Source: Tsuneonella suprasediminis (lineage in GTDB: Bacteria > Pseudomonadota > Alphaproteobacteria > Sphingomonadales > Sphingomonadaceae). From it: a stretch of DNA of 64,000 nt. The notes under the pieces were generated by a model. That model was not told the origin of the DNA. It did no database searches and saw only the letters and a list, made by a program, of their open reading frames with translations. The stretch spans positions 372,001 to 436,000 of the forward strand of contig NZ_RAHJ01000018.1 in assembly GCF_003605755.1 (NCBI RefSeq). The letters are read 5' to 3'. Positions within the stretch are counted from its first letter, which is position 1. Each line of letters begins with the position of its first letter. Of the stretch, positions 59,346 through 64,000 are shown in pieces. A program made the position numbers and the translations under genes.

Positions 59346-62072
59346 TCATCCTTCGAACGGTGGGGCCGAGGCATCGGCATGGCTCGCCGTTTCGAAAACA
59401 CTGTTGGCGAGCCGTTGTAAAGCCTCCTCCAGCGTCAGACGCAAAACAGGCGTCCCTTCAGGGAAGGCAGAGAGCAAGCGGCTGGGGAATGCAGGCGACA
59501 GGACAACGAAGTGCCCGGCATCGTTTCGGCTGCGAATCAGCCGCCCGAATGCCTGCGCTAGCCGGGCGCGGATCAGGCGGTCGTCATACGCGCTGCCGCC
59601 GCCCGCCGCGCGGCGGGCGCGGTGCAGGATCGTCGGGCGCGGCCAAGGGACTTGTTCCATCACGACGCAGCGCAAGCTGCGGCCCGGCACATCGACCCCG
59701 TCGCGCAGGGCATCGGTGCCCAGCAGACTGGCCGCCGGATCGTCTCGGAAAATGTCCACCAATGTGCCGGTGTCGATCGGATCGACGTGCTGCGCGTACA
59801 GCGGCAATCCGCTGCGCGCGAGCCGGTCGGCAATGCGGCCATGCACCGCGCGCATCCGGCGGATCGCAGTGAACAGGCCCAGCACGCCGCCACCGCACGC
59901 CTCGATAATCCGCCCATAGGCCCCTGCCAGCGCGGGAATGTCGCCCTTGCGGATATCGGTTACGATCAGCACTTCGGCGCGGTTGGCGTAATCGAACGGG
60001 CTTTCGAATTCGCCCAGCATCGGTGCGCTGTCGATATGCGCCGCGCCGCTGCGGGCGATGGCGGCATCCCATTCGGCCCCGTCTTTCAATGTCGCGCTGG
60101 TCAGCATCACGCCATGGGCGGGTTCGAGCACGACACGGGCAAACGGCTTCATCGGATCGAGCCAGTGGCGGTGCAGCCCGATATCGAATTCGCGCGCTTC
60201 GTTGCGGTCGACCGCCAGCCAGTCCACGAATTCGGGATCGCCCGGCCCGCCCAGCCGGTCGAGCAAAGCCTCCCACGCGGACAGCAAGTCGCACCGCCAG
60301 GTCAGCGAATGTCGCGCGCCTTCGATCCGCGCCCGGCCCTGCGCGTCGAGCCAGTCGGGAGGGTCAGCCAGTATCGCCTCCAGCCGCCCGCCCAGTCGCA
60401 ACAATGGCGAACGGATCGCGGCCAGCGCCTCTGCTGCTTGCCCGGCCAGTTCCACCACCGGGCCATCCAGCCCGGCCGCTTCTGTTTCGATGCCATAGCC
60501 TGCTTCCTGCCCGCCGCTTTCATCGCGGGCATATGTCACCGCGCGCACTGCACCCAGCAATGCCTCCACCGGGCCGGCAGGTACGCTTTCGTTCAGCCGT
60601 TGCAGCCAGCCATCGGCGGGCAAGGCCTGCGCCGCTTCCACCGCGGCCTCTATCGCGTCGCCGCCTGCGTCGTCGTAACTGGCGATATCGGCAAGGCGTG
60701 CGGAGAGGCCCCGTCGGCGGCCCTTGTGCGATTTTTCCGGGCCGATGATCCAGCGGCGCAATTCGATCGCCTCCGCCCCGGTCAGCGCAGCGGCGAACGT
60801 GCTGTCGGCAGCTTCGAATACGTGGTGCCCTTCGTCGAACACCACGCGGGTCGGGCGCTGGGCATGGTCGCGGCCCCGCGCTGCGTTGACCATCACCAGC
60901 GCATGATTGGCGATCACCAGATCGGCCTGCGCGCTGGCCCGCGCGGCATGTTCGATGAAGCATTTGCGGTAATGCGGGCACCCGGCATAGACGCATTCGC
61001 CGCGCTGATCGGTGAGTGCGGCAATGCCGCGCTTGCGGAACAGCGAGCCGAGCCAACCGGGCAGATCGCCACCGATCATATCGCCATCCTGCGAAAATGC
61101 CGCCCATCGCGCCACCAGATGCGCCAGCACAGCGGGGCGCCCGGAAAAGCCGCCTTGCAGCGCGTCTTCCAGATTGAGCAGGCAGAGATAGTTTTCGCGC
61201 CCTTTCCGCACGACCACGGGGCGGCTGCCATCGCGGCGCACCGGCGGCCACGCGCGCCCGCTTTCCTGCCGCAACTGGCGTTGCAGGTTCTTGGTATAAG
61301 TCGAAACCCACACGGTTCCGCCCGACCGTTCGGCCCACAGCGATGCCGGAGCGAGATAGCCCAGCGTCTTGCCGATCCCGGTGCCTGCCTGCGCCAGCAA
61401 CAAATGCGGCACTTCACGGCGGGGGCGCGGGGCGAACACTTTGCTGGCATCGCGCGAATAACGGCGCTGTCCCTCGCGCTGTTCGGCGCCGTCACCGGTG
61501 AGCCGTTCGAGCCGCGCTTCCACTTCCGCCTCTTCGATCAGGACATTGGCGGGTTGGCCGCGTTCGGGGCTTTCTTCCCACTCGGACAATCGGGCGAACA
61601 GCCATTTTTCTGCCCGTTCTGGCTTGCGGACATGCGGGGCGAGGATGTTCGCCCATGGCCAGCGCAGACGGACCAGCGATTGCAGGCTGGACCATGCGCC
61701 GTCGCGTTCGGCCCACTCCTCGCTCTCGCACGTGGCCAGCAGATGACCGGCAGCGCGCTGCAGGAATGCCGGCACGCCATCGTCGCTGGCCGGTTCGTCT
61801 ATGCCCAGAGCATGGGCCAGTCCGCGCGGGGTCGGCACCGCGAACCGTGCCGGATGGACGAAAGCGAACAGTTCCAGCAGATCGAGCCCCGACAGATCGG
61901 GATAGCCCAGCCGGTTGGCGACCAGCGGGGCATTGAGGATCAGCAGCGGCGTATCGGCCACGGCCATCACCGCCTCGCCCTTGCTCACACCGCGTGTGCC
62001 GCCAATGCCATCGCGCAACCATGTGCCCGCGTGGCTGGCATGAAGGGCGGGGAGGGGCAGCGGTTCGGCCAT
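59346..62072 (-). CDS. DinG-like ATP-dependent DNA helicase
   Basis: About 908-aa superfamily 2 XPD/DinG-type helicase. Walker A region LLAQAGTGIGKTLGYLAPAS, iron-sulfur cysteine cluster around CVYAGCPHYRKCFIEHAARA, Walker B/DEAH box as VVFDEGHHVFEAAD, and C-terminal motifs LLGTDALRDGVDVPGRSL and IRARLAQAFGRLIRSRNDAG. The first 180 residues are an extra domain lacking helicase motifs, seen in alphaproteobacterial homologues. DNA repair or R-loop processing is likely. Of three possible starts (62144, 62084, 62072) I use the last, which begins MAEPLPLPALHASHAG. Confidence 0.9.
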   Translation of the reverse strand: MAEPLPLPALHASHAGTWLRDGIGGTRGVSKGEAVMAVADTPLLILNAPLVANRLGYPDLSGLDLLELFAFVHPARFAVPTPRGLAHALGIDEPASDDGVPAFLQRAAGHLLATCESEEWAERDGAWSSLQSLVRLRWPWANILAPHVRKPERAEKWLFARLSEWEESPERGQPANVLIEEAEVEARLERLTGDGAEQREGQRRYSRDASKVFAPRPRREVPHLLLAQAGTGIGKTLGYLAPASLWAERSGGTVWVSTYTKNLQRQLRQESGRAWPPVRRDGSRPVVVRKGRENYLCLLNLEDALQGGFSGRPAVLAHLVARWAAFSQDGDMIGGDLPGWLGSLFRKRGIAALTDQRGECVYAGCPHYRKCFIEHAARASAQADLVIANHALVMVNAARGRDHAQRPTRVVFDEGHHVFEAADSTFAAALTGAEAIELRRWIIGPEKSHKGRRRGLSARLADIASYDDAGGDAIEAAVEAAQALPADGWLQRLNESVPAGPVEALLGAVRAVTYARDESGGQEAGYGIETEAAGLDGPVVELAGQAAEALAAIRSPLLRLGGRLEAILADPPDWLDAQGRARIEGARHSLTWRCDLLSAWEALLDRLGGPGDPEFVDWLAVDRNEAREFDIGLHRHWLDPMKPFARVVLEPAHGVMLTSATLKDGAEWDAAIARSGAAHIDSAPMLGEFESPFDYANRAEVLIVTDIRKGDIPALAGAYGRIIEACGGGVLGLFTAIRRMRAVHGRIADRLARSGLPLYAQHVDPIDTGTLVDIFRDDPAASLLGTDALRDGVDVPGRSLRCVVMEQVPWPRPTILHRARRAAGGGSAYDDRLIRARLAQAFGRLIRSRNDAGHFVVLSPAFPSRLLSAFPEGTPVLRLTLEEALQRLANSVFETASHADASAPPFEG

Positions 62073-62175
62073 CGCCGGGACCATGAAGTCGCCGGAACGA
62101 AAAGTAAACAGATCAGCGGATTGCGTGTGGCATGGCCTATCCATTCACCGCGCCCGATCGGCAGCTTGCCGCGAA

Positions 62176-62199
62176 TTTCAAATGAAAATTCATTTGAAA
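62176..62199. promoter_or_regulatory. 24-bp perfect AT-rich palindrome
   Basis: Arms TTTCAAATGAA and TTCATTTGAAA around AA. It lies between the divergent helicase gene (104 bases away) and the exported-protein gene at 62271 (71 bases away), in a position suitable for an operator serving either promoter. Confidence 0.6.
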
Positions 62200-62270
62200 A
62201 CAATGCAATATGAATTTTGGCCAATTGGGCTGTCTGGAACTGTGGCGAAACAGTGACCGTTTTTAATGGC

Positions 62271-63386
62271 ATGACGAAGACCCCCAATCCGCTCGCTTGC
62301 GCCCCCGTCGCGATTGCGATGGCCGCGCTCCTCCCCGCTGCCGCGATGGCTCAGGATGCCACGAGCACGTCGCAGCCTGTAATCGTGCTCGACAGTGCCT
62401 CCGCCGGATCGCAAAGTCGGCCCGACACGGTAACGCTGCCCGTCACTACACCTGCACCGCAGCCGCCCGCAGCCAGCGTGCCGCTGGATATGCCGATGGC
62501 TGCGCCGGTCGATGCCACGGCAGTGCCACCGCCGGTCGCGACCACCCGCACCGCGCCTGCTTCCCTGTCTGAGGCCGCTAATGAGGCGCCCATCGAGCGA
62601 AGCGTTGCCCCGGCTCAGCAGAATCGCTCCACGGCAACAACCGGTGCACGTGCCGATTCCGCGCGGAATGCATCGGCGGTGACCGACGGGCGCGATGCGA
62701 TAGCCGCCGGCAACGCCGCCCCCAATGCGGTGTCGGAAATGACCGTGGATGGCGAACCGCTGGCAGAAGACGCGCCGGTTGCTGCTCCGCTGGCAGCCAA
62801 CGTTGCCGCCAATCCCGCCCAGCAACCCGATCGGGGAGAAGGCATTCCGCTCGAAGTCCTGATCGCTTTGCTGGCCGCCGGTGGCATTAGTGCGGGCACC
62901 TATCTTATGCTGCGTTCGCGGAGCCGTCGCCGTGCCTCCACCACAGCGCAGATTGCGCCGGTCAGGCCGCGCCAGCCTGCCCCGTCCGCCGCTGAGCCGG
63001 TGTTCGAGCGCGAGCCCCAGGTCACCGCGCTGGATGCTGCCCCGGCGCTGGCCATTCCCGCTGCAAGGACTGCGCCGCAAGCTGATGCGTTTGCCGGAAA
63101 CTATGCGCCGTATCGGCCTGAACCAGCTAGCGACCGCAGTGGAGTGCCGCTGCCTGACGAATTGCCGCAGACATTCGAGGAGCGCGATGCGCTGCTGCAC
63201 CGCATGATTGCCGCAGCGCCGGATCGCGCGAACCCGTTCCGTTCGCCCCGTGCGCGTGCCCGCCGCGCCCGGCTGATCCTCCAGTCGCTTGGCCGTCGCT
63301 TTGAAAAGGTGAAGCCACGGATCGATTTGCGGCAGTACGCCTATCACTGGCCTGCGCTGCGCGGCTGGAAACCGGCATCTGCATAA
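62271..63386 (+). CDS. Hypothetical envelope protein with signal peptide and one helix
   Basis: 371 aa. The N-terminal signal (ACAPVAIAMAALLPAAAMA) is followed by a 190-residue Ala/Pro/Thr-rich region without visible domains, a transmembrane helix near residue 205 (VLIALLAAGGISAGTYLML) with the basic RSRSRRRAS after it, and a tail to the C-terminus containing FEERDALLHRMIAAAPDRA and RARRARLILQSLGRRFEKVK. Predicted topology: low-complexity part outside, basic tail inside. No family recognised. Composition resembles a linker or scaffold between cell wall and cytoplasm. Confidence 0.75.
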   Translation: MTKTPNPLACAPVAIAMAALLPAAAMAQDATSTSQPVIVLDSASAGSQSRPDTVTLPVTTPAPQPPAASVPLDMPMAAPVDATAVPPPVATTRTAPASLSEAANEAPIERSVAPAQQNRSTATTGARADSARNASAVTDGRDAIAAGNAAPNAVSEMTVDGEPLAEDAPVAAPLAANVAANPAQQPDRGEGIPLEVLIALLAAGGISAGTYLMLRSRSRRRASTTAQIAPVRPRQPAPSAAEPVFEREPQVTALDAAPALAIPAARTAPQADAFAGNYAPYRPEPASDRSGVPLPDELPQTFEERDALLHRMIAAAPDRANPFRSPRARARRARLILQSLGRRFEKVKPRIDLRQYAYHWPALRGWKPASA

Positions 63387-63722
63387 CTTGGGGCCAAGCC
63401 CCGGCGTCCCTTCCTTCAATGACTCTCCCTGTCGGATGGAAGGAGCGCACTTTATTGGCAATCCGCCCGTCTGTCCTACAGACGGGCGGATCGTTTATTG
63501 TCGGGTTATGACCACCGGTTGCACACTATCGATTTGCCGTTCCAACTGTCGATTTGGCGAAGTCCACAGTGTGCTTTGGAAAGTCACACGTAATATATTG
63601 AAAGATAATATAAAACGGGCAAAAGTCACACTTTTCAAAACTCGAAGGAGCGTTCCATGTCTGTGCCGCACAGCGTTGTTCGCACTTGCAACCGGGGCGG
63701 GCATGGGCATAGGCGCGCTGAT
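63387..63722. other. Intergenic region before lysK
   Basis: 336 bases. The first part holds a terminator hairpin. Bases 63580-63640 are AT-rich and probably carry a promoter. A frame ending at 63726 (tail [20 protein letters not shown]) looks hydrophobic, but it has no good start and is not called as a gene. Confidence 0.5.
63461..63491 (+). terminator. Hairpin downstream of the 62271 gene
   Basis: A 14-bp perfect stem ATCCGCCCGTCTGT/ACAGACGGGCGGAT with loop CCT, followed by CGTTTATTG. The T-run is weak, but the stem is strong and lies 75 bases after the stop codon. Confidence 0.65.
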
Positions 63723-64000
63723 ATGACCGATAATGCACTGACAGAAGCCGCTCGCGTGTCCAAGGCATGGCCGTTTGAGGAAGCGCGCAAGCTGCTCAAA
63801 CGCTATCCCGATGGCAAACCGGGCGGCGAACCGGTGCTGTTCGAAACGGGGTATGGTCCCAGCGGCCTGCCGCATATCGGCACATTTCAGGAAGTGCTCC
63901 GCACGACGCTGGTGCGCCGCGCATACGAGGCGTTGACCGGTGGTGCGCCTACCCGGCTGGTGGCATTCAGCGACGATATGGACGGGCTGCGTAAAGTGCC
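63723..64000 (+). CDS. lysK: Class I lysyl-tRNA synthetase, N-terminal part
   Basis: The first 92 residues of the class I LysRS that charges tRNA-Lys in archaea, spirochaetes and alphaproteobacteria. The HIGH-type motif is [20 protein letters not shown] (PHIG), preceded by [14 protein letters not shown] and followed by [14 protein letters not shown], typical of the Rossmann fold of this class. The KMSKS motif and the rest lie beyond the window. Start uncertain: ATG 63723 fits the family N-terminus, but an in-frame ATG at 63657 with an ideal AAGGAG site would add 22 unusual His/Arg/Cys-rich residues. Confidence 0.92.
   Translation, partial: MTDNALTEAARVSKAWPFEEARKLLKRYPDGKPGGEPVLFETGYGPSGLPHIGTFQEVLRTTLVRRAYEALTGGAPTRLVAFSDDMDGLRKV

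Noticed and set aside
59622-62213. 863-codon open frame on the plus strand
   Set aside because: It is antisense to the DinG-like helicase gene, whose helicase motifs are all present. The frame has no domain features and reflects high-GC codon bias.
63388-63726. 112-codon open frame before lysK
   Set aside because: It runs through a terminator hairpin and an AT-rich promoter-like stretch; only its last 20 residues look protein-like.

Overview
The window is high-GC, densely packed bacterial DNA. Gene content and style (class I lysyl-tRNA synthetase, Tad pilus genes, TPR-bamB pair, rsmE beside ubiA, plant-type glutamate-cysteine ligase, palindromic dispersed repeats) suggest an alphaproteobacterium of the Sphingomonadales (Sphingomonadaceae or Erythrobacteraceae). 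This placement is an inference; no marker rRNA is present.

1-10.3 kb: the end of an exopolysaccharide/capsule locus. It holds gmd (3' end), GDP-L-fucose synthase, two GT4 glycosyltransferases, an acyltransferase, a pyruvyl transferase, a flippase and a polymerase, so a Wzx/Wzy-type fucose polymer is likely. Inside it sits a two-gene insert (2.7-4.6 kb) that looks like a phage or gene-transfer-agent spike pair: a small beta protein and an SGNH hydrolase with a tail-fibre-like segment. An AT-rich, palindrome-rich intergenic region follows.

10.3-23.3 kb: the most unusual part. Two overlapping-gene operons diverge from one 359-bp control region. The left one encodes a response regulator, a sensor kinase, a lipoprotein and a Sec-exported TPR-CHAT protease with an intact His/Cys pair. 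The right one encodes eight predicted exported proteins; three are cysteine-rich Sel1/Hcp-like repeat proteins and five are unrecognised. I read this as one envelope module under one two-component system. I do not recognise it as a described system.

23.4-26.4 kb: a TetR regulator, an acyl-CoA dehydrogenase and about 950 bp of non-coding repeats with palindromic elements, including a 302-bp unit present twice. Relatives of the palindromic element recur near 53.9, 55.8 and 57.7 kb.

26.4-39.4 kb: a probable sulfide/persulfide detoxification region. It contains an SQR-like flavoprotein, rhodanese, ETHE1/Blh-like MBL hydrolase, 1-Cys peroxiredoxin, two DUF2892 proteins, a TauE/SafE exporter, a BigR-like ArsR regulator and a complete MFP-RND-TolC pump. 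The same 13-bp operator-like motif lies between -35 and -10 of two divergent promoters.

39.4-44.2 kb: Tad pilus genes (cpaA, tadD, tadC, tadB) ending in a 5'-truncated cpaF that abuts, head to head, a 5'-truncated HlyD adaptor gene. This is a rearrangement junction. A LapG-like cysteine protease lies next to the HlyD remnant.

44.8-64 kb: mostly housekeeping genes: tRNA-Gln, phoH, astD, alpha/beta hydrolase, GT4, TPR-bamB, a membrane methyltransferase, gshA, rsmE, ubiA, a soxR pair with a near-canonical SoxR box, a SixA-like phosphatase, a DinG-like helicase, and the start of lysK at the window edge.
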